NCBI RefSeq assembly: GCF_002836415.1
Contig: NZ_PJBP01000111.1
Location: 1-33,604, forward strand
Direction of reading: 5' to 3'
Source of the DNA: Psychromonas sp. MB-3u-54
GTDB taxonomy: Bacteria > Pseudomonadota > Gammaproteobacteria > Enterobacterales > Psychromonadaceae
Length of the DNA: 33,604 nucleotides
Below, one piece after another: positions 9,168 to 18,569 of this stretch. The notes below the pieces were generated by a model. The model worked only from the letters and a program-made list of their open reading frames with translations, did no database searches and was not told the origin of the DNA. How positions within the stretch are numbered: position 1 is the stretch's first letter; each line of letters opens with the position of its first letter. Both the position numbers and the translations under genes were made by a program.

Positions 9168-9208
9168 TGTTCCCCCTACCGCCGCTTTAGCGTTATATAA
9201 TACGCGGG

Positions 9209-9237
9209 ATTTTAGCAGTTTGTGATGAATATCGCAA
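9209..9237 (-). promoter_or_regulatory. lpxC promoter
   Basis: On the minus strand TTGCGA (9237-9232) and TAAAAT (9214-9209) are separated by exactly 17 bases, close to the sigma-70 consensus, about 40 bases before the lpxC start. A perfect 9-bp inverted repeat (9214-9222 with 9235-9243) overlaps both hexamers. Confidence 0.6.
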
Positions 9238-9243
9238 ACTGCT
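9214..9243. repeat. Perfect inverted repeat overlapping the lpxC promoter
   Basis: AGCAGTTTG and CAAACTGCT lie 12 bases apart. As RNA it would be a hairpin after ftsZ, but no U tract follows it on the ftsZ strand. It may therefore be an operator or an mRNA 3'-end protector rather than a terminator. Confidence 0.5.
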
Positions 9244-9251
9244 AATAATGA

Positions 9252-10415
9252 TTAATCAGTCTGTTTACGTAAAAATGCAGGAATATCCAAGTAGTTTCCT
9301 TCCGGTTTTTCGGCACTTGTAGCCTTTTCCGTTATTGTTTCGGTCACAATCTCAGGCTTTTGCGCCTCAACCTTTGCCGTCGGAATTTTGACCGCAGAAA
9401 GATCTGATTTTCGCTCTCCAAGACCGGTTACAATAACAGTCACATGCAACTCTCCACTATCAATTTCAGGATTCACCGTTACCCCAAAAATAATTTGCGA
9501 GTCATCGGAAGCAAACTCTTTCAGCGCATCACCAACAATATGGTATTCATCCCAGCTGAAATCTAAGCCGGCAACTATATGCACTAACACGCCACGGGCA
9601 TTTGAAAGGTCAACATCCTCAAGCAGCGGACAAGAGATAGCTTTCTCAACAGCAACTTCAGCACGGTCTTCGCCTGACGACACACCAATTCCCATTACGG
9701 CCGTCGTACCAGCTTCCGTCATAACAGTTCGAACGTCAGCAAAGTCAATGTTAATGGTACTTTCTTCATTATTGATGATCGCAGAAAAACCAGATACGGC
9801 ATCATATAACACGCCGTTTGCAGCACTTAATGCATCGAGGAATGAGACGCCGCGCGGCAGTGATTTTTGCAGTTTATCATTAGGGATGATCAGCAATGAA
9901 TCAATATGTTCAGCCAAACGCTCAATCCCTTGATTGGCATAATTAATACGTTTTTTACCTTCAAAGGTAGAAGGTTTAGAAACAACACCAATAGTCAAAG
10001 CACCCAGTTCTTTAGCTATCTCAGTGACAACCGGGGAAGCTCCTGTTCCTGTACCCCCCCCCATACCCGCCGCAATAAAAACCACATCTGCGCCGGTTAG
10101 TACCTCACGGATTCTGTCTTTATCTTCTAAAGCAGATTTATATCCAATTTCCGGATTTGCTCCGGCGCCGAGTCCATTGGTGATACCCGCACCAAGTTGT
10201 AAACGAATATCAGCTTTTGATGAGCGTAATGCTTGTGCATCAGTATTCATAGCAATGAATTCAGCACCGGCTAAGCCCTTTTCGATCATGTAGTTAATAG
10301 CATTACCACCGCCGCCACCTATGCCGACCACTTTGATAACAGCTTGTTGTTCATGCTCATCACTGATTATTTCAAACATTTGCTCTTTTTCCACTTTATA
10401 TATATTATCGGACAT
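9252..10415 (-). CDS. ftsZ: Cell division GTPase FtsZ
   Basis: FtsZ polymerises into the Z ring that organises septation. The tubulin signature GMGGGTGTGASP is present, preceded by KVVGIGGGGGNAINYM and followed by the T7-loop region NIDFADVRTVM. A variable linker and the conserved C-terminal peptide YLDIPAFLRKQ follow; the peptide binds FtsA and ZapD. I chose ATG 10415 (387 residues) because AAGGCGGT, one base off the ideal ribosome binding site, lies six bases upstream. The more conventional start, MFEIISDE at 10379, has a weaker site. If 10415 is right, there is a 12-residue N-terminal extension. The frame opens still further to a TTG at 10439, which I disregard. ftsA ends 34 bases upstream. 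Confidence 0.96.
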   Translation of the reverse strand: MSDNIYKVEKEQMFEIISDEHEQQAVIKVVGIGGGGGNAINYMIEKGLAGAEFIAMNTDAQALRSSKADIRLQLGAGITNGLGAGANPEIGYKSALEDKDRIREVLTGADVVFIAAGMGGGTGTGASPVVTEIAKELGALTIGVVSKPSTFEGKKRINYANQGIERLAEHIDSLLIIPNDKLQKSLPRGVSFLDALSAANGVLYDAVSGFSAIINNEESTINIDFADVRTVMTEAGTTAVMGIGVSSGEDRAEVAVEKAISCPLLEDVDLSNARGVLVHIVAGLDFSWDEYHIVGDALKEFASDDSQIIFGVTVNPEIDSGELHVTVIVTGLGERKSDLSAVKIPTAKVEAQKPEIVTETITEKATSAEKPEGNYLDIPAFLRKQTD

Positions 10416-10449
10416 AGTATCACCGCCTTGGTTATACAAAAATTGATTA

Positions 10450-11715
10450 TTAATATTCTTTTTTAATTCTATTTATAATCACCGAGAAACGACTTGTTAT
10501 TCTACTTAAAATCACCGAGAAACGACTTGCATCGGCGCTTTCATCATTTTTGCTAAAGGATGCGCTTTTAACACGTAACAAACCTACAACGGTTGAATAA
10601 GCAGGTGTCGCAACATCATCGACTAAACCTTGCAAATTATCTGGTTTCCCTATCCGTACTTGCATATTATCAAACGTTTTCTCTGCAACCTCAACCAAAC
10701 CTATCATTTGTGCCGCACCACCGGTTATAACAATACCGGCAGCCAATTGCTGTTTTAGGCCTTCCATGTCAGAGCCATTGCCGAGCTTGCATAACTCTTG
10801 TTTTATTAAATCTAATAATTCACTATAGCGAGCTTCAATCACATCGACTAACATTTGCCGTTGCAGAGTGCGTGCATCTCGCCCGCCAACACTTATCAAT
10901 TCAATTCTTTCGTCGGGATCTATGCTCTCGCGCTGTAAACAGCCATAATTGATTTTTATTTTTTCCGCCGAATTCTGCGGTGAACTAAAGGTAATAGCAA
11001 TATCATTGGTAACTGAATTTCCCGCATAAGCCAGTACTGAGCTATGCCGTAATGCACCTGCAACATAAACAGATATGTCCATCGTACCGCTGCCTATATC
11101 AACAAGACAAACGCCTAATTTTTTTTCATCTTCACTTAAAATAGCGGCACTAGATGCAACACCGGAAAAGGTGAGTTGTTCGATTGACAAACCACATAAT
11201 TCAACCGCTTTTTCTAAATTTTTAACAAAGCCATTATGACAGGTAATTAAATGCACATCCGCTTTTAGTTTAACTCCCGCTAACCCCAGCGGGTTACTAA
11301 TACCTTCTTGAGAATCAATTGCATATTGTTGCGGGATCACATCTAATAAACGTTGGTCATCACGTATTTTAATTGATGCGGCGTTATGCAGCACACTGTC
11401 CATGTCATAAGAAGAGACTTCCTTATCCTCGATAGCCCAGGTACCCGATTCATTTATTGATTCAATATGCGCACCAGAAACAGATAAATTCACCCAGGAA
11501 ACTTTACAATTGGCCATCTCTTCAGCAACCGTTAATGCGCTTTTAATCGCAGTGACAACGGAATCTAAATCAGTAACAGAACCTTTATCAACACCTTTTG
11601 CGGGCACCTCTCCTCTGCCCACGATATTGGTCATATTATTGGCCATTTGTTCTCCAATTAAGAGTACAATTTTACTGCTGCCAATATCTAATCCAACTGT
11701 ATAGTTACTTTCCAT
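10450..11715 (-). CDS. ftsA: Cell division protein FtsA with duplicated C-terminal membrane helix
   Basis: FtsA is the actin-like ATPase that tethers FtsZ to the inner membrane and recruits later division proteins. The 421 residues start GLDIGSSKIVLLIGE (phosphate 1), with VCLVDIGSGTMDISVY (phosphate 2) and GIVITGGAAQMIGL (adenosine) further on. The start is ATG 11715 with GGTGAG eight bases upstream; a TTG two codons earlier is less likely. The C-terminal amphipathic membrane-targeting helix is present twice in tandem: SRFSVILSRIT (397-407) and SRFSVIINRIK (408-418), then KEY. The two copies are nearly identical at the DNA level. The spacer to ftsQ carries an AATCTTG/CAAGATT inverted repeat (11751-11781). 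Confidence 0.97.
   Translation of the reverse strand: MESNYTVGLDIGSSKIVLLIGEQMANNMTNIVGRGEVPAKGVDKGSVTDLDSVVTAIKSALTVAEEMANCKVSWVNLSVSGAHIESINESGTWAIEDKEVSSYDMDSVLHNAASIKIRDDQRLLDVIPQQYAIDSQEGISNPLGLAGVKLKADVHLITCHNGFVKNLEKAVELCGLSIEQLTFSGVASSAAILSEDEKKLGVCLVDIGSGTMDISVYVAGALRHSSVLAYAGNSVTNDIAITFSSPQNSAEKIKINYGCLQRESIDPDERIELISVGGRDARTLQRQMLVDVIEARYSELLDLIKQELCKLGNGSDMEGLKQQLAAGIVITGGAAQMIGLVEVAEKTFDNMQVRIGKPDNLQGLVDDVATPAYSTVVGLLRVKSASFSKNDESADASRFSVILSRITSRFSVIINRIKKEY
10467..10532 (-). repeat. 33-bp tandem duplication inside ftsA 3' end
   Basis: Two copies with a 33-base period share a perfect 20-base core (10477-10496 and 10510-10529) and differ at only two positions over 30 bases. The period is 11 codons, so the frame is preserved and the encoded amphipathic helix is doubled. 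Confidence 0.9.
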
Positions 11716-11773
11716 ACTCAAAACTCACCGTTATCCTTATTAAACTGCACAATCTTGGGTTATATATTAAATA

Positions 11774-12511
11774 TCAAGATTTACCTTTTTGCCAACCAAT
11801 CGCTATCCCGGTATCATAACGCAAGTCTAAATAATCAATGGTACCAACATCGTATTTATTTTTTATTAATGGAAATACACTTAAAAAACGTTGAATACGA
11901 TCCAGTTTTTGTTCTTTGCCTAAGCGTAATGCAATACCGTTATCTAAAATGATCTTACTTGAATTACGCTTATCGCTGCTTAATAATTTAATCTTAAATT
12001 TATTTACTTTTAATAACTGTTCAACTTCCAGATAAGTTTGTAATACTTGCTTAACAAATTCATCTTCACCATTGAGTCTAATATATTTATTTGAAATACC
12101 CTCCGGAGAGGTATGAATAATATCACCTGCCTGGTTTAACAGCGCGCTATTGTTCCAAATTGCAATAATGGATTGCTCAACAATGTGAATTTTTATTGTA
12201 TCAGGCCATTGTTTGCGTATTGACGCAGAATAAACCCATGGCATCTCTTCAAGCTGTTTCTGAATTTGTGCAATTTCCAGCGTAAAAAAATTCAACCTGT
12301 TTTTTTGCTCTTTTAATACGCCGCGCACCTCATTCGATGAAACGTGCTGCATATCGCCCGTTAAAATTAAAAAGGTTAACGGTAAAGATTGTTGATCAGT
12401 TAACCATGATTTTAATTTTGAATAACTGCTTTGTAATCCATAAATTAAAATAAGAAAAAAAATCAAACCAATCCATTTGCCAATCTTGATTTCTTTAAAT
12501 TTAGAAAGCAT
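11774..12511 (-). CDS. ftsQ: Cell division protein FtsQ
   Basis: FtsQ is a bitopic inner-membrane divisome scaffold that binds FtsL and FtsB. The 245-residue protein has a short cytoplasmic start, one membrane segment at about 13-29 (WIGLIFFLILIYGLQ), a POTRA domain (LTFLILTGDMQHVSSNEVRGVL) and the FtsQ beta domain. WVYSASIRKQWPDTIKIHIVEQ is the family hallmark. DLRYDTGIAIGW near the C-terminus is the FtsB-contact region. It starts four bases after ddl and ends 58 bases before ftsA. Confidence 0.95.
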   Translation of the reverse strand: MLSKFKEIKIGKWIGLIFFLILIYGLQSSYSKLKSWLTDQQSLPLTFLILTGDMQHVSSNEVRGVLKEQKNRLNFFTLEIAQIQKQLEEMPWVYSASIRKQWPDTIKIHIVEQSIIAIWNNSALLNQAGDIIHTSPEGISNKYIRLNGEDEFVKQVLQTYLEVEQLLKVNKFKIKLLSSDKRNSSKIILDNGIALRLGKEQKLDRIQRFLSVFPLIKNKYDVGTIDYLDLRYDTGIAIGWQKGKS

Positions 12512-12515
12512 ATAA

Positions 12516-13436
12516 TTACAGTGTTTGCTTTAAAATTTCGATCGTAAGCGCATCAAAATCATAACCAGCTTGCTTCGCAGCTTTAGGGACTAAGCTTGTT
12601 TCTGTCATACCGGGCACGGTATTCACTTCTAATAAATACCATTGCCCTGACTTGTCGAGCATGAAATCCACTCGCCCCCATCCGCTGCAACCAATACCAG
12701 CAAAGGCATCTACCGCTAATTGATTTAATTCAGAAAGCTTCGCGGGTTCAAGACCACAAGGACAATAATATTGTGTCTCCGTTGATTGATACTTAGCCTG
12801 ATAATCATAAAATGTATTATCAGTGTGCATCCGGATAGCCGGCAATGCTTTTCCATTTAATATGGATACCGTGTACTCTTGTCCGGTGATCCAGGTTTCA
12901 AGCAATACTTGTCGATCAAATTTAAAAGCCTCAGTCAATGCTTTAATAAGCTCCTTTGCAGTGCTTACTTTTGCCATGCCGATACTTGAGCCTTCAGCGA
13001 CGGGTTTCACCATCACGGTGCCCGATAAACTTTTCAGTATCTGTTCGGCCTTCGCAGGGTCAAATGCCTCTTTAATGATAATTTTGTATTGAGCGGTCGG
13101 TAATTGCAGACTTTGCCAAATTTGTTTGGTCTTTGATTTATCCATTGCAATCGCCGAGCTTAAAACATCACTGCCTGTATAGGGAATATCCAATGCACTT
13201 AAAAACCCCTGTATAACACCATCTTCACCTCCTCGACCATGCAAGGCAATAAAAACGCGATCAAAATTTAATTTTTTTAGCTGCAGTAAATCATCAAACT
13301 TAGGATCAATCGCACAGGCATCAAGACCCTGACGCAACAATGCATTTAACACGGCTTTTCCAGAACGTAAGGACACTTCACGCTCTGCGCTGTGCCCCCC
13401 AAATAAAACCGCAACTTTACCAAAATCTAAACTCAT
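12516..13436 (-). CDS. ddl: D-alanine--D-alanine ligase
   Basis: Ddl joins two D-alanines with ATP to give the dipeptide that MurF adds to the peptidoglycan precursor. The 306-residue ATP-grasp enzyme shows VLFGGHSAEREVSLRSG at the N-terminus, ALHGRGGEDG, the glycine-rich loop VKPVAEGSSIGM, and the metal- and substrate-binding end GRVDFMLDKSGQWYLLEVNTVPGMT. Its length fits the DdlB type found in dcw clusters. The start codon overlaps the murC stop as TAATG, indicating translational coupling. ftsQ follows after four bases. Confidence 0.97.
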   Translation of the reverse strand: MSLDFGKVAVLFGGHSAEREVSLRSGKAVLNALLRQGLDACAIDPKFDDLLQLKKLNFDRVFIALHGRGGEDGVIQGFLSALDIPYTGSDVLSSAIAMDKSKTKQIWQSLQLPTAQYKIIIKEAFDPAKAEQILKSLSGTVMVKPVAEGSSIGMAKVSTAKELIKALTEAFKFDRQVLLETWITGQEYTVSILNGKALPAIRMHTDNTFYDYQAKYQSTETQYYCPCGLEPAKLSELNQLAVDAFAGIGCSGWGRVDFMLDKSGQWYLLEVNTVPGMTETSLVPKAAKQAGYDFDALTIEILKQTL

Positions 13437-14896
13437 TATACGCAGCTCGCTTTTTTCATTTTTACGATATTTAGTTGTAATTCAGCTAATGTTTTAACCA
13501 CAGCACCAATATTGCCGGCCCCCTGTGTTAAAACAAGATCGCCATCGTCTATTATCTGCGCCAGCATGGCAGGCAGGACTTCAGGACTGGCTACAAAAAT
13601 AGGCTCTTTACCACTGCGTTGCCGGATAGTACGGCATAAAGAGCGGCTATCAGCACCCGCGATAGCCGTTTCACCGGCAGGATAAACATCCAGCAGTAAT
13701 AATTGATCTACTTGCGCTAAGACATGCGCAAAATCTTCATAGAGATCACGTGTTCTTGAATAGCGGTGTGGCTGATAAGCCATGACTAAACGTTTCTCCG
13801 GCCAAGCTGCACGCGCAGCATCAATGGTTGCTTGTACTTCCGTCGGATGGTGACCGTAATCATCAACCAAAATAGCTTTACCACGCCCGGTTTCAAATTC
13901 ACCGTATTGTTCAAAACGGCGGCCAATACCGGCAAATTCATTAAGTGCCTTTGAAATGGAGGCATCATCAATATCGTCTTCCATTGCGACCGCGATCGCG
14001 GCAGCTGCATTTAATGCATTGTGTTTTCCCGGAAGATTAAGCTCTATTTTCATTGCCGGTTTATTAATTCTATGCACTAAAAATTCACTGCGATTGACGC
14101 ATTGTGAGAAATCTGAAATACGAACATCCGCTTGTTGATGGAAACCATAAGTGACAGTTTGTCGCGCAAAACGCGGTATCAATTGTTCAATAACAGCATC
14201 ATCAAGGCATACCACTGCAGTGCCATAAAAAGGCAAGTTTTGTATAAAGCGAACAAAGGTATCTTTTAATACTTCAAAATCCCCCTGGTAGGTATCCATA
14301 TGGTCAGCTTCAATATTTGTCACTACTGAAACCATAGGTTGCAAATGTAAAAATGAAGCATCACTTTCATCGGCTTCTGCGATTAAATAGCGACTTTGCC
14401 CTAATTTTGCATTGGTGCCTGCGCTATTTAATAGACCGCCGATAACAAAAGTCGGATCGAGTTGAGCTTGCCCGTAAATACTCGCGATTAAGCTTGTTGT
14501 CGTGGTTTTCCCGTGTGTACCGGACACGGCAACACCATGACGATAACGCATCAATTCAGCCAGCATTTCTGCTCGGCGCACCACGGGAATGCGGGCCTGT
14601 TGCGCCGCTAATAGTTCCGGATTATCAGCCTTAATGGCAGTTGAAACCACCACCACTGACGCACCATATATATTATCCTGTTGATGACCAATGAAAATCT
14701 CAGCGCCGAGTGAGCGTAAACGTTTAACTACCGGATTTTCAGCAATATCAGATCCTGAAATTTTATAACCTTCATAGGCTAGTACTTCTGCAATGCCGCC
14801 CATACCTGCGCCACCGATCCCCACAAAATGGATTTGTTTAACACGGCGCATTTCAGGTACCGTAGTGCGTATTTGGGCTAGGTCAATTTTCATCAT
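13436..14896 (-). CDS. murC: UDP-N-acetylmuramate--L-alanine ligase
   Basis: MurC adds L-alanine to UDP-MurNAc, the first amino acid of the stem peptide. The 486-residue Mur ligase has the N-terminal Rossmann motif [12 protein letters not shown] (23-34) and the ATP P-loop [11 protein letters not shown] (126-136). [12 protein letters not shown] and [10 protein letters not shown] provide metal-site residues, and [10 protein letters not shown] lies in the C-terminal domain. Two adjacent ATGs (14896 and 14893) could start it, and neither has a strong ribosome binding site. The murG stop lies 57 bases upstream, one of the larger gaps in the cluster. Confidence 0.98.
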   Translation of the reverse strand: MMKIDLAQIRTTVPEMRRVKQIHFVGIGGAGMGGIAEVLAYEGYKISGSDIAENPVVKRLRSLGAEIFIGHQQDNIYGASVVVVSTAIKADNPELLAAQQARIPVVRRAEMLAELMRYRHGVAVSGTHGKTTTTSLIASIYGQAQLDPTFVIGGLLNSAGTNAKLGQSRYLIAEADESDASFLHLQPMVSVVTNIEADHMDTYQGDFEVLKDTFVRFIQNLPFYGTAVVCLDDAVIEQLIPRFARQTVTYGFHQQADVRISDFSQCVNRSEFLVHRINKPAMKIELNLPGKHNALNAAAAIAVAMEDDIDDASISKALNEFAGIGRRFEQYGEFETGRGKAILVDDYGHHPTEVQATIDAARAAWPEKRLVMAYQPHRYSRTRDLYEDFAHVLAQVDQLLLLDVYPAGETAIAGADSRSLCRTIRQRSGKEPIFVASPEVLPAMLAQIIDDGDLVLTQGAGNIGAVVKTLAELQLNIVKMKKASCV

Positions 14897-14953
14897 AATA
14901 AATCACTTGTCTAAAATAAAGTTGTAAGCCAGCAATATTTAATTGCACGTTGC

Positions 14954-16021
14954 TCAAACTAATTGATTACAGATAGATGCAACACGTTCGGTTGCATCAA
15001 TAATGGCTGCTTTTCTACTCTTTTGCGACATCGCAGTCAATAATTTTCTATTGTGTAAGAAAAGACGCAAATAATCACTTATTTTTTTTGCGGTTAATTC
15101 TTTTTGTGCGATTAACACCGCCGCCTCTTGGAAGACTAAATATTGGGCATTTTTAGTTTGATGATCATCAACGGCATGGGGTAAGGGAACAAAAATCGCA
15201 GGTAAACCAACAACGGCTAACTCCGCAACAGTTAACGCCCCCGCGCGGCAAATAACCAAATCGGCCCAGTCGTAAGCACTCGCCATATCAGCAATAAATT
15301 CTTGCACATTTGCCTTAACATGCAGTTGTTGATAACTTTTTTGCACAGCCTGGTAATGTCCTTTGCCACTTTGATGCATGACATTAAGCTTGGCATCGTC
15401 AAATGAACTAAAAACGCTGGGTAATAAGTCATTTAATACTTTAGCCCCTAAACTCCCGCCAACGACGAGTACTTTAAGTGCCTCATTCTCAGCTGATATT
15501 TTTTTTACAGGCAACTCAATAAGCTGCTTGCGCACCGGGTTGCCGACCAGAATCGCTTTACCACTTTGAAAAGCACCCGAAAATCCCATTAATACACGCT
15601 TGGAAAAGAGTGATAGAATTCGGTTTGTTAACCCGGCGGTGGCATTTTGCTCATGTAAAATAACCGGAATCCCCATGCTCCAGGCGGCAATCCCCCCCGG
15701 TCCGCTGGCAAATCCGCCCATTCCCAATACTAGATCAACCTGACGCTTTTTTAACACAGAACGTGCTTGCCAGATCGATTTAATAATACGAATGGGTGCC
15801 ATCAATAAACGCTTCAGGCCATTTCCCCGTATACCGGCAATATCGATAAAATCTATTTGATAGCCATGTTTAGGGACAAGTTGCGCTTCCATACGATCCG
15901 CTGTTCCCAACCAACTGACTGCCCAGCCTTGTTCTTTTAGTGCATCGGCCACCGCAAGTCCCGGAAAGACGTGTCCGCCCGTACCGCCTGCCATGACCAC
16001 TAATGTTTTTTTATTGGACAT
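14954..16021 (-). CDS. murG: Lipid II synthase MurG (GlcNAc transferase)
   Basis: MurG transfers GlcNAc from UDP-GlcNAc to lipid I on the cytoplasmic membrane face, giving lipid II. The 355-residue GT-B glycosyltransferase shows the first glycine-rich loop MAGGTGGHVFPGLAVA, then GMGGFASGPGG and HEQNATAGLTNR. The donor-site motif is CRAGALTVAELAVVGLPAIFVPLPHAVDDHQTKNA. I chose ATG 16021, with AGGTGA six bases upstream. The frame also opens to a GTG at 16030, but that GTG is part of the ribosome binding site. The start overlaps the last 11 bases of ftsW. Confidence 0.97.
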   Translation of the reverse strand: MSNKKTLVVMAGGTGGHVFPGLAVADALKEQGWAVSWLGTADRMEAQLVPKHGYQIDFIDIAGIRGNGLKRLLMAPIRIIKSIWQARSVLKKRQVDLVLGMGGFASGPGGIAAWSMGIPVILHEQNATAGLTNRILSLFSKRVLMGFSGAFQSGKAILVGNPVRKQLIELPVKKISAENEALKVLVVGGSLGAKVLNDLLPSVFSSFDDAKLNVMHQSGKGHYQAVQKSYQQLHVKANVQEFIADMASAYDWADLVICRAGALTVAELAVVGLPAIFVPLPHAVDDHQTKNAQYLVFQEAAVLIAQKELTAKKISDYLRLFLHNRKLLTAMSQKSRKAAIIDATERVASICNQLV

Positions 16022-17231
16022 CGGCTTCACCTGTTGTTTCCTTTAATTCGGATTTTTTAGTGCTTTTGACTTTTTTAATAAGCGTTTTTGCAGTTGCAAT
16101 ACGGGTTTCGTAATCAATACGTAATAATAAACCTATCGCCAGAGAGATACTAATCAGGCTCGAACCGCCATAACTTACTAAAGGAAGTGTTAACCCTTTG
16201 GTTGGTGCAATACCCGATGCTGCGCCAATATTAACAGCCGTTTGAAAGAAAAACCAAATAGCAATACCAATAGCAACATAGCCCGGGAAAACAAGGGTTT
16301 GCTTAAGCGCATTTTTACCAATAGAAAAGGCTTTATAAACCAAATAAAATTCCAACATAAGGACCAGGCTCACACCAACAAAACCTAACTCTTCTGCCAG
16401 TATTGCCATTATAAAATCCGTATGCGCTTCGGGTAGATAGTCCAATTTTTGGACTGAATTGCCTAAACCTTCTCCAAACCAACCCCCTCGGCCAAAAGCC
16501 ATCAGCGATTGGGTTAATTGATAACTTCGGCCAAAGGGCTGCGCCCAAGGGTCTAAAAATCCAAAAACACGTTCCATACGATAGGGCGAGGTCATAATCA
16601 GGGCGATGATCGCCGTCAACAACGCGATACCGATACCAATAAATGAAATCAACTTTGCATCGGCAATAAATAACATGCCCATCATAATAACAATAATGAC
16701 CACTATTGATCCCAAATCGGGCTGCAACAATAACAATAATGAGAAAGCAAATAATATGAACAAAGGTTTCATAAAACCTTTTATGGTATCGATCACTTCT
16801 TTTTGACGACGATAAAGATAACTTGCTAAAAAGAAAATAATCGCAGGTTTAGCAAATTCTGAGGGTTGTATATTCGCAGGACCTAATCGTAACCAACGGT
16901 GTGCTCCGTTTACTTCGGTCCCCACCAGCAGAACGGCAATCAGTCCTAAAAATATCAAACTAAGCATAACACCCTGGTAGTCATACCAACGTTTCATAGG
17001 GATACACACAACAGCGCATAACAACCCTAAACAAAGCAGCAAATAGAATGCTTGACGCTTAAGAAAACGAAAGGGATCGGCGGAAAGGGCAATACCTTCC
17101 GGAATTGAAGAGGATGCAACAATCACCATGCCAACACACATGAGGATAAACGTAGCAATTAAAAGTTGCCTGTCATAGGGTTGAGAGGGATTGTTCGACC
17201 GCCTTTGTATAAAACGATTAAATAATGCCAT
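16011..17231 (-). CDS. ftsW: Septal peptidoglycan polymerase FtsW (SEDS family)
   Basis: FtsW is the SEDS glycosyltransferase that polymerises lipid II at the septum with FtsI. The 406-residue protein has about ten membrane segments. Signatures are VNGAHRWLRLGPANIQPSEFAKPA, LLQPDLGSIVV, the periplasmic-loop segment QKLDYLPEAHTDFIMAILAEELGF, and the terminal PLVSYGGSSLI. The N-terminus is basic and cytoplasmic, and the tail is charged. The start overlaps the murD stop by one base and the end overlaps murG. The SEDS partner of the elongation machinery, RodA, is also in this window. Confidence 0.97.
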   Translation of the reverse strand: MALFNRFIQRRSNNPSQPYDRQLLIATFILMCVGMVIVASSSIPEGIALSADPFRFLKRQAFYLLLCLGLLCAVVCIPMKRWYDYQGVMLSLIFLGLIAVLLVGTEVNGAHRWLRLGPANIQPSEFAKPAIIFFLASYLYRRQKEVIDTIKGFMKPLFILFAFSLLLLLQPDLGSIVVIIVIMMGMLFIADAKLISFIGIGIALLTAIIALIMTSPYRMERVFGFLDPWAQPFGRSYQLTQSLMAFGRGGWFGEGLGNSVQKLDYLPEAHTDFIMAILAEELGFVGVSLVLMLEFYLVYKAFSIGKNALKQTLVFPGYVAIGIAIWFFFQTAVNIGAASGIAPTKGLTLPLVSYGGSSLISISLAIGLLLRIDYETRIATAKTLIKKVKSTKKSELKETTGEADVQ

Positions 17232-18568
17232 CAGTTTCTGCTCGCAGGCAATGCTCTGACTAAACGTTTAAAGTGTTCACCGCGTTGCATAAAGTTTTTA
17301 TACATATCTAAACTGGCGCAGGCAGGGCTTAATATCACCAGATCCCCGGCTTGTGCCGTTGTGAAAATTTTATCAACGGCCTGATCTAAAGTTTCAACCA
17401 GCAGTGCACGTTTATTTTGTGCGGCTATTTCTGGGCCATCAACCCCAAAACAGAAAATCATCCCTTGGATCTCCTTTAATACAGGCGCTAACTCACTAAA
17501 ATCAGCACCTTTGCCATCACCACCCAAAATAACATGCACCTTGCCGGCTATCGTTTCCGATAACCCCTCTAACGCAGCCTGCGCCGCACCGATATTAGTG
17601 GCTTTTGAATCGTTTATCCAACGAACATGGTTTATCTCCGCAACAAATTCACAACGGTGCGGCAAACCAGAGTATTCTTGCAGAGTCGTTAACATGTCGG
17701 TTTCGCTTAAACCTACAGCCTCGCCCAATGCCAAAGCGGCCAATGCATTCATCCAGTTATGCTTACCACTTAATGTTAGGTTTTTAACGGCGAGTATCGG
17801 CGAGCCATTTTTCGCCAAAAAAATCTGCTTATCTGCAGCGGTTAACAATCCATAAGCGCACTTATCAAAACCAAAGCTGGTTTTATTAATGAGATGATCT
17901 TTGGGGTGAGTCAGCTTATCATCGCGATTATACAATGCCATTTTGCATTGCTTATAGAGACGATGTTTCGCAGCCGTATACTGTGCGTAGGAATCATATC
18001 TATCCATATGATCTTCACTGATATTTAATATAGTTGCGATATCCGCATTTAATGAAAAGGTCGTTTCTAATTGAAAACTCGATAATTCTAGAATATACAA
18101 GTCAATTTCAGGATCCAGTAAATCAAGCGCGGGAATGCCAATATTACCACCAACAGCCACTTTTACTTTTGCAGCAACGGCCATCTCTCCAAGTAAACTG
18201 GTCACTGTACTTTTACCATTTGAACCGCTGATAGTGACTAATTTAGCATGTCTATAAGCAGGCTTTGAAAGCTCCCTAGCAAACAACTCAATATCACCAA
18301 TAATCTCACAACCCTTGGCCAGGGCAAATTGTAATGCCGGCGTCGCCAATGCGATACCCGGGCTTGCGATAATCAAATCAAACTTGGCGAGTAACTCGAA
18401 GCTCAATTCACCTTTGAAAAGTTTAACTGAACCATCAAGCTTATCCTCACCGGGAGGGTTTTGCCGCGTATCAAATACGGTCACTTGATCACCTTGTTTT
18501 AATAAGAAATTAACACAAGATAATCCGGTTTCTCCAAGTCCTAGCACTGCAATCTGTTGGTTCGACAT
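17231..18568 (-). CDS. murD: UDP-N-acetylmuramoyl-L-alanine--D-glutamate ligase
   Basis: MurD adds D-glutamate to UDP-MurNAc-L-Ala. The 445-residue Mur ligase shows the N-terminal Rossmann segment IAVLGLGETGLSCVNFL and the ATP loop TISGSNGKSTVTSLLGEM. ELSSFQLETT, NISEDHMDRY and VRWINDSKATNIGAAQAAL follow, with SPACASLDMYKNFMQRGEHFKRLV at the C-terminal end. It lies one base after mraY and overlaps ftsW by one base, a tightly coupled arrangement. Confidence 0.98.
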   Translation of the reverse strand: MSNQQIAVLGLGETGLSCVNFLLKQGDQVTVFDTRQNPPGEDKLDGSVKLFKGELSFELLAKFDLIIASPGIALATPALQFALAKGCEIIGDIELFARELSKPAYRHAKLVTISGSNGKSTVTSLLGEMAVAAKVKVAVGGNIGIPALDLLDPEIDLYILELSSFQLETTFSLNADIATILNISEDHMDRYDSYAQYTAAKHRLYKQCKMALYNRDDKLTHPKDHLINKTSFGFDKCAYGLLTAADKQIFLAKNGSPILAVKNLTLSGKHNWMNALAALALGEAVGLSETDMLTTLQEYSGLPHRCEFVAEINHVRWINDSKATNIGAAQAALEGLSETIAGKVHVILGGDGKGADFSELAPVLKEIQGMIFCFGVDGPEIAAQNKRALLVETLDQAVDKIFTTAQAGDLVILSPACASLDMYKNFMQRGEHFKRLVRALPASRN

Positions 18569-18569
18569 T

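Noticed and set aside
9214-9243. Intrinsic terminator after ftsZ
   Set aside because: The stem is good, but no U tract follows it on the ftsZ strand, and a promoter occupies the same bases.
9388-10293. Plus-strand open frames across ftsZ
   Set aside because: They are antisense shadows of ftsZ with no family resemblance, no ribosome binding site and low-complexity composition. The same applies to other long antisense frames in murD, mraY, pmbA, mrdA and secA.
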